Source of the DNA: Dioctria linearis
Taxonomy: Eukaryota; Arthropoda; Insecta; Diptera; Asilidae
Reading direction: 5' to 3'
DNA length: 64,000 nucleotides
NCBI GenBank assembly: GCA_963930735.1
Contig: OZ005741.1
Coordinates: 57,146,701 to 57,210,700, forward strand
Of the stretch, positions 10,887 through 21,487 are shown in pieces (positions within the stretch are counted from its first letter, which is position 1; each line of letters opens with the position of its first letter). Made by a program: the position numbers and the translations under genes. The notes under the pieces are model-generated. The model saw nothing but the letters and a program-made list of their open reading frames with translations, was not told the DNA's origin and did no database searches.

Positions 10887-12452
10887 TCAATGCGATATTT
10901 GAGCCTGGTGAGCTTTACATATTTCGCCAATATTAGGTCTAATATAAGATATCGCTACCCTCATTTCCTCCTCCAGATCTGTAAGTCTTTCTCTTTTTTT
11001 AGTTTTTATATTGGCTAATGTTGAGAATCCCAATTCACAAAGATATGAGGTAGCAAATTATAGTAAAAGCGTGAGTGCCTTCTTAGATATAGATGGGTAT
11101 TCTTCTTGGACGAAAATCCAAAAATTTTCATTTGACATTTTTGTGAACTGCATTTTCAGAGAGCGATCTGTTGACAATGAAATAATTTCTTCTTCTTCTT
11201 CTAAAGATAATTCTGTATTTGAAGATTCAAATGTGCCAAATGGATTTCGTATCCAGTCATAGGATTCTAATTTAAGAGATGGAAAGTAACACGTGATTTT
11301 TTGATCTAATATTATTAGATGTTCTATTATAGCAGGAATAATATCTGCAACATTTTCCGTTTGAATTGAAGGAAATATATCAAGCGTATTTTTTGTTGTT
11401 ATTCAATTTTTCCAGTACAATATTTTTTTATTGAATGCCAGAATTTTGTCCGTGGATTTTAAAATATTTTCATTTTTACCTTGAATACTTGTATTCACTG
11501 AATTTAAGTATTTAAAAATATCAGCTAGATATGTTAATTTAGCACATCAAATATCATTTTCAAGATATTTAACAAATTTATCCATAGCTACATTTTGGAA
11601 ATAACACAGCAGCTCATCTTTGAGCTCCAATAAACGACATAGAACCTTACCGCGAGACAACCATCTTACTTCAGTGTGCAAAAGCAAACTTTCATACTTA
11701 GCTTCCATAGATATACAAAGTTGTTTAAAAATGCGTGCCTGCAGAGGTCTTGATTTGATGTAATTTACTATTTGTACAACTTCATCCAAAACAGATTTTA
11801 ATGTTTTTAGCAATGTTTTTGAAACTAAAGCTTCCCGATGTAAAAAACAGTGTGTAGATATGATATTTGGGTTTTTTTCTTTTAGAAGTGTAACACATCC
11901 TTTAATAGATCCTGCCATTGATGGACATCTATCTGTACAAATTTCTACGCAGAAATCCCATGATATTTTGGATTTTTCTAAATATGTGGCAATACAATTA
12001 AAAATATATTTTCCTGTTGTATGTTCGGTAAGCTCTCTGCTTTCATGGCAATTAATTCTGCTACCTTATATGAAATCAGAAATTGTGATAGCACCTTTAA
12101 ATCGTTTTGCTTGCTTAGCTTGCATGTCCAATAACCTTTTAAAATAATCCTTATTTTTAAAAACAAGATTGTCATGCTTAGTAGTAAAGTGTCGGTTCAA
12201 CTTAGCAGGAAACATAACACTATTGGACAGCTTTTCACCGCATACAATACATTGAGGAATTGGACACTCCTTTTCACCGGTCCATGTAAACCCAAAACTG
12301 ATGTATTCATCAGAATACTGCCTATTAGTCTTTCTTATTTTATTACAGATGACATCTTCTGTATTGCCACTATTAATACTACCCCGGCTTGTACTTGCTA
12401 CATCATTAATATTATGCTCCGAGTTGCCTTTTCGTTTAAAATATTTCTCCAT
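10887..12452 (-). pseudogene. hAT transposase, ZBED5/SCAND3-like
   Basis: The start codon at 12452 opens a 128-residue N-terminal frame (12066-12452) with a BED-type zinc finger: a C..C pair in CPIPQCIVCGEKLSNS and an H...H pair in LNRHFTTKH. A stop then breaks the frame. The catalytic-core part (11547-11918) includes MAGSIKGCVTLLKEKNP, ISTHCFLHREAL and LHTEVRWLSRGKVL, the signature of ZBED5-like transposases. The C-terminal hAT dimerisation region (about 10890-11250) contains FATSYLCELGFSTLANIKTK, RLTDLEEEMRVAIS and ends AQISH before the stop at 10887-10889. Several stops and frameshifts separate the blocks, so it is not functional. Domain order and length match the family. Confidence 0.88.
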
Positions 12453-12820
12453 GCCGCTATTTTAAATAAAATAGGAATAAGAATAAGTACATATATTTAC
12501 TTAATTTTCGTTACGAAGTAATTAAATTATGTCACACATGTTTAAGTGTTTATTTATGATTTAATTTTTGTTATTTCATGTTAACTTAAAATTTATTACG
12601 TAAGATACTTACTCAACTATATTTGTTGTCACTCTTATAAAATTTAATCAATTATTAATTAAAAGCACATTTATATTAGAATACGTGAAAATTTGTGTTT
12701 ATATAACGACGTCCAACAAGACTACAAAAACTTTCAGCTTACTTGTTTAGAATTTTTTTGGGTAGCCTACTTGATTAGATCTTTTTTTGGAATTTAAAAA
12801 GCTACGAAAATTTCAACTTA

Positions 12821-13173
12821 AGGCTGAAACAGATTACACTTTGCTACGCGGCGCGACAACGCTGCAAAATGTTAGAAAACAAGTGTTCCCTATTGTGCAT
12901 TACACATTGAGCGCGGCGCAACAGGGCGGCACAATTTTTTGCCGCGTAGTCATTTCTAATTCTAAATTCGCTGCACACTTTCAATGGTGCCAACAAAAAA
13001 ATTGCATTTGGGGTATGCAGCTTCACATCAAAATATGTAGTACCAATATAAAAGCGCTAAATCTACCCTGCTGCGCCTTTGTTGCAATCTGCGTCACAGC
13101 GCGGCGGAACATTTTCACTGCTCAATTTGCCGTGTTGTCGCGCCGCGCACTAAAGTGTAATCTGTTTCAACCT
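12821..13173. mobile_element. MITE with ~40-bp terminal inverted repeats in a TTA site
   Basis: The ends are AGGCTGAAACAGATTACACT and, inverted, AGGTTGAAACAGATTACACT. Similarity continues inward about 40 bases through GCGGCGCGACAAC. The element is flanked by TTA at 12818-12820 and 13174-13176. A 3-bp TTA/TAA duplication points to the PIF/Harbinger group. No coding content; an open frame across it is incidental. It is younger than the hAT it sits in. Confidence 0.85.
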
Positions 13174-13615
13174 TTACTTGAATCGACGTTTTTTGGGTAG
13201 CATTCTTGATTACAATTTTTTTGGAATTTAAAAAGCAATGAAAATTTCTCAAATTCCGTTAATCCATCCGTGTTCAATGTCGGATTTTTACACACCATGC
13301 CGTTCAGGCGATCGAAGTATTGCTCCCCAGTTTTATTCCTTTAATTCAAAGTGGGAACTTTCAAAAGTAACGTTCCGAATCGAAGTGCACATCATCCGTT
13401 CAATTGTTAAATCGAAATGCGGTGTATATTCCTACTTTTTCAAGTCATGTGATGTCCACATCACAACTCTTAAAGCATATACCACATAAAATAAAGGATG
13501 ATTATATGTAACAGTTTTTAATACTTCGTTTCACTTTGGTTTGCGGAGCACCTCGGACAAGGTTGCGGAGCACAAATGCTCCGCGGAACACCGGTTAAGA
13601 ACCACTGACATAGAG

Positions 13616-14352
13616 GCTAGCTGATTCTGTCATCGAAGCTCTTTTTCATTTTTTTCAATCATTTTTAATCACTTTTCTCGAATGATTTACACTTAGAAAT
13701 TTTTCGACTGAGTAGAAAAAACGTTGTTGATTGTAATAATTTTAAAAGTTCTTATGATACCCTAGCCCTTTAAGCCCTGTGGTCAGCTATTAATACATAT
13801 TTCCTTCAATAACGTGTGATGGTTGGACACGGGTCAAAAAATTATGATTGTTAAAGTTTCTAGGTTGACTGTAGTAACACATTTGACCGCCAAAAACTAA
13901 TTGTATTCAGTAATGTGTGTGAAGCTGTGAATTATTTGCATCGTTAGAAATTTGTATAAATCGTGTAAAGGGAGGTTTTGTTATATGTTTATTAGTTATT
14001 GCAATAGTTTACATTATTGCGAAAAATACTAACATATAGTAAATTGATGACATGATTGAGTTTTTATATGTACTGAAACGTAATGACCCGCACGATCATG
14101 CGGGTTCGGTTTTATTTACACAACAAAAATGAAATTTTCTTTCACCAATGAATTGATTGTATAAAAAATATAATACAATTTATGGCTGTAGAGGACATGA
14201 AAGAAATATTGAAAAAAAAAGATAGGATGCTAAATATTTTTGAATAGGTATATGATTTTTACCTTACTACCTGTATAAACTTTTACTAAAGAACTTCTAA
14301 CAGAAAAAATACGCATCTCGTATATTAAAAAGTTTTATATGGTGGGTCATTC
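13616..14352. other. non-coding spacer with one CCCGCA/TGCGGG hairpin
   Basis: No gene. Near 14092-14116 lies GACCCGCACGATCATGCGGG followed by TTCGGTTTTATT. On the opposite strand this resembles the motif at 25648-25674, downstream of the piggyBac remnant. Confidence 0.4.
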
Positions 14353-14685
14353 CATTACGACCCGCTCTCACACATTGTATGAAAACTCTGCTTGTTAACG
14401 ATCCGCCACTCACCGGTGGCGATATTATTTATTTATTTATTTATTCATTCCCCCTACCGATTTACAAAATCTCACAGACCAACAATAGGAAAAATAGTTC
14501 TTAAAAAAAAATAACATGCACTAAGCTTAAAATATAACTATATACATAATAAAGGTTAAATTATAGATAAAAATAATAAGTTAATGAGGTAATCAAAAAA
14601 AAGAAAATTACAGAGTGAAAACAACTATAAAATAATTGGCAATACCGCGATAATCATAATAAAAATATACAATGCAACAAAACAG

Positions 14686-16488
14686 CTAAGAGAAAGAAGC
14701 GATGAAACAGCTTACATATTTCTTAATTGAGCATCTATTTTCATTAAAGTCAATCATGCAACTACAAAGATTAAACTGTCGAACAGAACGAGCGATTGGA
14801 CCATTAAGGCAGTAATTTGATTTATGAAGCGATTCATGTAAAATGGAGAAGAACCTCAAATTTCTAGAGGGAGTGTAAAAGTAAATATGCTCAAGCAGGG
14901 AAGGAGAGACAATTCTGTAATCCAGCAGATCCTTTATAAACATGACATTACGGGTCTTCCGTCTAGTAGATAATTTTTGCAAGTCAATGAGTTGACATCT
15001 TGCATGATACGGGGGTAGATCGTCAATCCAGTTCAGCTTCCTCAAAGCGAACCTGGTGAATCTCCTCTGAACACCCTCCACCCTGTTACTGTGAATAGCG
15101 TAGTAAGGATCCCATACAACAGAACAATACTCAAGAATAGGTTTGACTAAGGACACATAAAGGCTTTTAAGAGTATAGGGATCAGAATATTCAGCAGCAC
15201 GGCGCCTAACAAAGCCAAGGCGAGAATTTGCCTTACTCACAATAAAATCAATGTGCTGGGAGAAAGTCATAGGAGAATCTACTATAACACCGAGATCAGT
15301 AGCGAAATTACATTTAGAAACAGGACAACCATTAATAAATAAGTCAAATAAAACTGGTGAAGTTCTTCTAGATAACGTTAAGTGCTTACATTTAGATAAA
15401 TTCAGAGATAAACCATTTAGGTAGCACCAACGAGTGAATCTATCAACATCCTTTGTAAGGCTGGCAACATCGCCAGCATTACCAATCTTGATAAATATTT
15501 TTAAATCATCGGCAAACCCAAGGCATGATGAAAAATTGATAATATTAAAAACATCATTAATAAAAGTTATAAAAAGAATGGGGCCTAAATGGCTGCCCTG
15601 TGGAACGCCAGATGGAACGCGAATAAAACGAGATGTCACATCATTTATCACAACCATTTGCGTACGATCAAACAGATAAGCAGAGATCCAGCTGAGCAAT
15701 GAGGAATGAAAGCCGAGCTTACTAAGCTTAGCAAGTAGCAGGCGAATGTTAACCCTATCAAATGCTTTGCTGAAATCTGTATAGAGGACGTCAACTTGAC
15801 CAGAGTCCTCCATAATACTTAGGGAATAATTAACAAATGATACAAGATTGGTCTCAGTAGATCTTCCTTTAATGAAACCATGTTGAAGAGGAGAAATGTG
15901 CTCCTTGACAAAGAACGATATTTTATTGGTTACAATACTCTCAAACAGCTTAGGAATAACAGAGAGCTTACAGATTGGACGGTAGTTCATGACATCGTTT
16001 TTAGCACCAGCTTTGTGGATAGGGCGCAGCACAGAGAGCTTCCATTGATCAAGAAACACTCCTGATGACAGAGAAAGATTAAAGATGAGATACAGGGGTT
16101 GAGATAATGCCTCACGACAACAAAATACAAGGACAGCTGGAATACCATCAGGACCAGAGGAAGACGACTTACCAAGCTTGTTAAGGGCATCAGTAACATC
16201 ATCAATCGATATAAATAATGACCCCAAATCAACCGATGAGGGTATGCTATTCAAAAGGTCATCATCTAATGGTTGTCCAGTATCCTCGACGTAAACAGAC
16301 TCAAAGTAGTCAGCAAATAAACTACAAACATCACTAGTGTTCTCAGCTACCATACCATTATAATGGACACAGGAAGGGAAACCATAAGAGTTCCTTTTAC
16401 CATTAAGAAAGGGCCAAAATGTTTTGGCGTTATGCTTAATGTCAGTTTCAATAGAGTTCAAATATTGCCTGTATAAAAACTTGTTCAA
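14686..16488 (-). pseudogene. LINE ORF2, reverse transcriptase domain
   Basis: 600 residues are open without interruption. Motifs in order from the N-terminus: KTFWPFLNGKR, LGKSSSSGPDGIPAV, WKLSVLRPIHKAG, MNYRPICKLSVIPKLFESIV, HGFIKGRSTETNL, DVLYTDFSKAFDRV (first catalytic Asp), RVPSGVPQGSHLGPILF, and LGFADDLKIF (catalytic FADD). The thumb/C-terminal region follows (KSLYVSLVKPILEYCSVVWD, RRFTRFALRKL) to the stop at 14686. All polymerase residues look intact, so the RT part is young, but it is separated from the endonuclease by a frameshift near 16500-16610. The family is typical of insect CR1/jockey LINEs with YTDFSKAFD and FADD. Confidence 0.9.
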
Positions 16489-16579
16489 AAACTCACTATA
16501 TTTTTTATGGGTCGCATTTCGAGCATTTTTTAATTGAGCTAGTCTATAATTTCTCCATGGATGGCCAGAATTGACTCTC

Positions 16580-17461
16580 CTAGATGCTAAGGCACATGAG
16601 TAGAAATAATGTTATCAAAAATTGAAAAAATTTGGTAAACGCCTGCATTAAATCGCATTCAGAAAACAAACCCTGCCAGTCAATTAGATTCAGCTCATAA
16701 TTTATAGCCGCATAATTGGCCTTTTTGAAGTTATAAAAATATAATGAATCATGCAAATTAGGATTACTAATAGTACTACTATGTGTAATAAAACCAATTA
16801 CAATTTCTAGTGCACAATGGTTTACAATATCTTTGGAGAAGTTAAAGGATGCAGAATTAACAGTTGAAAGTAAGTTTTCGCTAACAAATACTAAATCTAG
16901 AAGTCTACCTATAGAGTTCGCCACTGCATTAACCTGAGTAAGAGCCAATGACAGAAGTCCGTCCACCAAACAGCGTTCGACATCCTTCAAAATATTAAGA
17001 GGAATAAGCATCTTGTCTTCATCACTCCATAACCAGTGGATATTGCCAGCATTGAAGTCACCAAGTACAACAATGTGATCGTTGTCCTGAACCATATTCT
17101 CCAAGATTGAACCAATATTTAAGATATGCTTCTCATAAATCTCCACGTTTGAGTTTGGCGGGATGTATGAGACAAAGAAAAAGACACTTACATCAGCAAA
17201 AGATACAAATCTGCTCAATCTCATAAGACTAATGAAGTAATGGAATTTCACGAGATTGGAAGGTTGAGTTAATTGCCAACACGACACTTCCACCACGGCT
17301 AAGTCCAGATTCAACAGCACGATAGTTGCGATAGACCAAATATGAAGGATTAAAAATTTCAGAAGAATGAAATGATGGGTTAAGCCAAGTCTCAACCATC
17401 GCGATGACATCATATGAGTGTTGAGTAGAGCTAACATAAATATCGTTGACCTTAGTCCTAA
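16580..17461 (-). pseudogene. LINE ORF2, endonuclease domain (main part)
   Basis: From the Harbinger junction at 17461 down: RTKVNDIYVSSTQHSYDVIA, MVETWLN (the catalytic ETWL motif, with E), YLVYRNYRAV and GGSVVLAINS in one frame to about 17229. A frameshift leads into SVFFFVSYIPPNSNVEIYE, DHIVVLGDFNAGNIHW (the GDFN active-site block), RLLDLVFVS and FSKDIVNHCALEIVIG (the SDH-type His region, with D-HC altered). A second frameshift lies near 16610. The domain assignment is firm. The frameshifts make the copy inactive as it stands. Confidence 0.85.
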
Positions 17462-17740
17462 TGCCCGCTACACACCATCGTCGTTTTACTCCGCGTTCGT
17501 CGAACAGCGTTTTATGAACGACGTTCAAACAACGCTGTTCGACGAACGACGATAGAAAATAGCAGTGTGGATGACAACGCGGCCGCGTTCTTCGCCACTG
17601 CGAAAAATCAAATCGGGTTTGATTTTTCTCCGTACGCCGCCGTTCGCTGTACGCTGTACGACGATAGTGTGGATGCAAAAAGTGCGTCATCGTTGGTCGT
17701 TAAACAGTGGAGTAACGTAAATTGAAAATAAAAACACGAA

Positions 17741-19715
17741 ATGGCTGATCTAAGAAATTTTTCACAAGAATTTTTGTTAGAATTTATTCAGCTTTATAAA
17801 AGCAAACCGTGTTTGTGGAAAATTAAGAGTAAGGAATACAGTAATCGCGATGAAAGAAATCAGGCGTATGAAGTTTTAGTGAAAAAATTAAAAAACACCG
17901 TTTCTGATGCAACAAAAGATACGGTAGTGAAAAAGATAGACTCACTAAGAAAAAATTTCAGAAATGAATACAAAAAAGTAGAAAAGTCTAAAAAATCAGG
18001 ACAAGGCACTGATAACGTGTATAAACCAAAATTATGGTATTATAATGATCTGATGTTTCTAAAAGATCAAGAAATACCTAGAAAAAGCTCCAACACTTTA
18101 GATGAAAATATTGCGGAACAGGTAGGTACATATATATGTTTACAGTAAATTAAGCAGTTGTACAATAGAGAGTGTTTGTAGGAAGGGTTAACTTTTATTG
18201 AAATCAACTGTAAACTAGCTACGAGTAGCTGCCAATGTCAGTTGAAATGTATTTTAATTTTGTCTCCTTCTCCTATAAAAAAAAAGGTATTGAACTTAAG
18301 AACTTAGGTAATATAAAATTAGCATTTGTAGTATATTTAAAACATATTTATTTTTACTTCTTTTTACAAAACTTAATTGTTTGTTAAATTCTCACTTATT
18401 GTAAAAAATAAAGATAAAATTTATTATATATAAAATTATATAAATTTGTTCTGCCATGGAACAGCTCCTTCATTATTAAAATATTTTAAATAATCATCTT
18501 GAACTTTTTTTGCTTCATTGCTAAAATGTCTGTTAGGTCCATTTTGCAAACAATTCATAGTGTCTCCTGTTCTTAAGCCAAGAGTAATTTCTCCTGTTTC
18601 ATGATTTTCGTGATCATGGCAAGATGGTGTAGTATAAGGTTCAGTAGATTTTTTCCGTAAATAATTGTGGAGATAACAACATGCTAGTACAACATTGTCA
18701 ATATTTTTCAATTCTAAATTTATAGCTGTATGGAAAATTCGAAAACGATTCGCTAGTATTCCAAAGGAATTTTCTATGACACGGCGAGCTCGAGACAATC
18801 GATAATTGAAAATTCGCCTTTCATGCGTTAGCCCTTGCTGCGGAAATGGTTTCAAAAAATCATTTCTAAGAGCGAAAGCGTCGTCTCCAACAAATACAAA
18901 AGGTAGTATAGAATTACTGTTTTCTGGAGCACTTGCAGGTGGTATGTTCAAAGAATGTTCTTTAAGTTTTTCATAAAATATGGTGTTTTCAATAACACCT
19001 CCATCAGATATTCGTCCATTTGTTCCAAAGTCACAATAAATAAATTCATAATTCGCATTGCAAATGGCAAGTAATACTAGACTATGATAGCCTTTATAAT
19101 TATAGAAATATGATCCACTTCATTTGGGTGGGGTGATCCTCACATGTTTCCCGTCTACTGCTCCTAAGGAATTGGGAAAGTTCCACCGATTATAAAATTC
19201 GTTGGCAATATTACTCCATTCAGCCTCTGTTCTAGGGAGCTGAAAAATAAGCATACAATAAAAGTATTACAATTCTCTCATTATAAAACTATTGATATTT
19301 TCAGATATATTTGGAAGAAGAGGAGTTATTCGAGGACGACAATTTAAGTTTAAATGAACCTGTAGGAAATGTCGATAATAATTCTTCTTCAACAGAAACA
19401 TTCTCTACTCCTGAACCAGGCGAAGTATCGTTCCTTGGAGAATCTACTTCTGGTACAAGTTCGCGTCGAGCTCCAAAACGAGCACCACAACAGAGTTTAC
19501 ATGAAACTGTTTTGTTGCAAGTCCAAAAGAGGCTTAGTACAGAAAAAGTTGACGATGAATTTGATATTATAGGCAAAAATATTGCAATGAAGTTGAAGAA
19601 ACTACCCAAAACTACAAAAATAGTAGCAGAAAAATTTATAATGGATATTCTGTATCAGGCTGAGTTGGGAAATCTTAGTACTAGTTCTCCTATTATAATT
19701 GAGAATATTCCATAA
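17741..19715 (+). CDS. MADF/BESS-domain (Myb-like) protein of Harbinger, two exons
   Basis: Exon 1 is 17741-18121 and exon 2 is 19305-19715, with the intron 18122-19304 (GTAGGT donor after GAACAG; acceptor TATTTTCAG). Phase is kept (127 codons, then 136 plus stop), giving about 263 residues. Residues 1-110 form a MADF domain: EFLLEFIQLYKSKPCLWKIK, a KKIDSLRKNFRNEYKKVEKS helix and KLWYYNDLMFLKDQ, where W, LR..F and LWYY..L.FL are the family marks. The C-terminus, about residues 228-263, has a BESS-like helix (NIAMKLKKL...TKIVAEKFIMDILYQAEL). Such proteins partner the Harbinger transposase by binding terminal repeats and aiding nuclear import. No frame break is seen. The intron holds the transposase's second exon on the other strand. 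Confidence 0.85.
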
Positions 19716-20220
19716 GCTTTCAATGCCTGTGTAATTTTTCTTGCGCGGAAACGACATTCACTCGAATAAAGGCTTTTTATTTTGTTATGAAACTTGTTTC
19801 ACTTACCTTTATGTAATCACCTAGTGTTTTTATTATAGCAGCACACGTATCTGGAATAATATAACTTAACGCTTGCGGAGCAATAATAACAGAAAATTTT
19901 AAGTCACTGTAGCTTCTTCCCGTTGCAAGAAAACGTAGAGTGGCTGAAAGTCGCTCGTGTGGAGAAATAGATGTCCGCAAGTTGGTATCTTGCTTTTGAA
20001 TGAAAGGAGTCACCATGTTTAAAAGTTCTTGGTAACAATCTTCATCCATTCTCAAATAATTTCTCCAGTCGTCGGGCTCTAATATCAGTTCATCTAACAG
20101 ATTCACATGCGAAAATTCACTTCGTTTCAATAACCAACGTTTGCACCACACACGTTTCTTTTTTTTACAACTTTTAACAGCAAGAGCTGCCGCCACTGCT
20201 AGTAATGTATCTTTATCCAT
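18436..20220 (-). pseudogene. PIF/Harbinger DDE transposase, two exons, one in-frame stop
   Basis: Exon 1 (20220-19807, 138 codons) starts MDKDTLLAVAAALAVKSCKK and holds the N-terminal helical region (WRNYLRMDEDCYQELL, LSATLRFLATGRSYSDL). The donor is AAAG|GTAAGT and the acceptor is TTATTTTTCAG at 19240-19250. Exon 2 (19239-18436) begins LPRTEAEW and carries the nuclease residues: GAVDGKHV (first Asp), FGTNGRISDGGV (second Asp) and ARRVIENSFGIL (Glu), followed by the C-terminal region. The phase 0 join is clean. One TGA at 19120-19122 interrupts HVRITPPK|SGSYFYNYKG. Apart from that codon the gene of roughly 405 residues looks complete. The intron contains exon 2 of the antisense MADF gene. 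Confidence 0.9.
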
Positions 20221-20362
20221 TGTACTACGCGAACTAAACGACGAGTAATGTGTATGCTACAACGGCGTACGTCGTTCGTCGAACAGCTTTGTCTGAATGT
20301 CGTTCATACAACGCTGTTCGACGAACGCGGAGTAAAACGACGATGGTGTGTAGCGAGCATAA

Positions 20363-20962
20363 GACCGCTCACATTTTGGAAATAGCAGGATATAGAAGTA
20401 TTAGCCATTGATGAAGTAATCAATAAAGTTCTCTGAGAAACAGGGCAGGTACCAGTTAAGAGATCATCACCCTCATGTATAAGGGTGCCACGAATTAGGT
20501 GTTCAGAAGAATTGATTGCGGAGCATTTGTGTTTTTTGGCAAGTTTACAAATTTACGCACAACTATCCCACATGGCCAGACATCATCCTAAAGGAGGTGC
20601 GGGAATAAGTAATCGGGGACACCCAGCTTGAACGTCAAAAATCTCAATGAAGACAAGTCGACATCTCTTTTTATTAAACGCTTGCATTAAACTTGATTAC
20701 CTTATCCTCAGTAGTATTAAGTGGCTCAAGACGCGATAAGTGAAGCCACCTACGTTTGTTGACAGCAGAGATCTCACGGCAAGCAGAGGTACCAACTATC
20801 TTAGGCTGCCGCCTATCATTCCCATTAACTCTGACCGCAATGTGATCAAGCCCACTGGAGGTGATGCCATTTTATTACCCTTTGCAGCAACATCATCAGC
20901 AGCAATAGGACAACCACCATCAGTGGTGCCCACAATCGAAGCAATACCCGGGTTAAGCTCCA
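20363..20962 (-). pseudogene. 5' part of the interrupted LINE: ORF1 C-terminus and first endonuclease residues
   Basis: Reading down from 20960, one frame gives RRWLHLSRLEPLNTTED (a W.H.SRL.P.TT..D block as in ORF1 C-terminal domains of insect CR1-like LINEs). Further down come FEIFDVQAG/GCPRLLIPAP-like and VRKFVNLPKNTN pieces in shifting frames. At 20440-20363 comes ISCYFQNVSGL, the start of the endonuclease, which joins the remainder at 17458. Several stops are present. Confidence 0.6.
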
Positions 20963-21487
20963 CATTACGACCCGCTTTCACACATTTTACGAAAACTCTG
21001 CTTTGATGACGGCCCTTCGCTAGATACCAGTAGCGATGGTGAGCGGCGGCTGGCGGGTCGTCATCGTTAAAGCACTAACATCAGAGCCAGAGGCCGCAGC
21101 CTGTACTCCGCATCATGCCCATGCATTGGATTGCGTCTTCTCTTTGCTTTTTTACCTCTTCTCTACGAAACCGGTTTCAATAAGAACATTTTGTTTGAGA
21201 GAATTTTCATTTACATTGCATTGCAGATTTGCAGCAGAACAGTCGGAGAATAGTAAGATGAACGGATGGAATAGGAATTGGTGGGCGACAAGCAGTCTAG
21301 TCACAATCACTGTCAGTTGCATTGATCCGTTTGCTTGGGACAAACATTTTCATGAATGTAGGTAGCCAAAATATGCTGTACAAAAGTTCTTATGAAAAAA
21401 TTTCGAGTACCTAAATTAATAGAAAAACCTGCTCGTCTGTTCAGCTAGGCAGCATAGTGTAACATTGAACTGTGCATAGTTGTTGGC
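20963..21487. other. spacer between two LINEs, with flanking-repeat copy
   Basis: 20963-21037 repeats the sequence left of the first LINE (ATTACGACCCGCT, CACACATT, GAAAACTCTGCTT). The rest has short open frames on both strands but nothing recognisable. It may be older repeat DNA into which both LINEs inserted. Confidence 0.4.

Larger units (their letters stand above)
10666..13607 (-). mobile_element. hAT transposon (ZBED5/SCAND3-like) with 8-bp target-site duplication
   Basis: Terminal inverted repeats start CAGTGGTTCTTAACC at 10666 and end GGTTAAGAACCACTG at 13607. Both ends continue with related sequence carrying GCGGAGCAC/GGAGCAC words. The element is flanked by an exact 8-bp direct duplication, ACATAGAG (10658-10665 and 13608-13615), as expected for hAT. 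A minus-strand transposase pseudogene fills 10887-12452. A MITE sits in the 5' non-coding part (12821-13173), next to an 80-base duplicated stretch (about 12740-12817 and 13174-13250). Confidence 0.93.
17462..20359. mobile_element. near-intact PIF/Harbinger transposon with TAA duplication
   Basis: The 2,898-base element has long inverted ends that begin TGCCCGCTACACACCATCGT at 17462 and, inverted from 20359, TGCTCGCTACACACCATCGT, continuing CGTTTTACTCCGCGTTCGTC. TAA is duplicated at 17459-17461 and 20360-20362. Each end also has a subterminal dyad of 18 bases per arm (CGTTCGTCGAACAGCGTT and its complement, imperfect in one arm at the right end). It encodes the two proteins expected of the superfamily: a MADF/BESS DNA-binding protein (plus strand) and a DDE transposase (minus strand). 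It lies inside a LINE endonuclease gene. Confidence 0.95.
14424..20962 (-). mobile_element. jockey/CR1-like LINE split by a Harbinger insertion
   Basis: The minus-strand LINE runs from ORF1 remnants (about 20960-20560) through the endonuclease (20440-20363, then 17458-16580) and RT (16488-14686) to a 3' tail of repeated AATA/AATAA at 14424-14450. The endonuclease frame CYFQNVSGL|RTKVNDIYVS runs across the Harbinger insertion at 17462-20359, proving that the LINE was present first. Imperfect direct repeats of about 70-75 bases (14353-14423 and 20963-21037) flank the element and may be an unusually long, aged target duplication. Confidence 0.85.

Noticed and set aside
11860..12521. Plus-strand frames of 95 and 115 codons
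   Set aside because: They are shadows of the minus-strand hAT transposase.
12787..13200. 137-codon frame across the MITE
   Set aside because: It spans both MITE termini and its target duplication and has no protein-like conservation, so it is incidental.
21036..21365. 109-codon frame with Cys residues and a possible start
   Set aside because: No recognisable domain, flanked by repeat sequence, with an overlapping frame on the other strand. Not supported as a gene.
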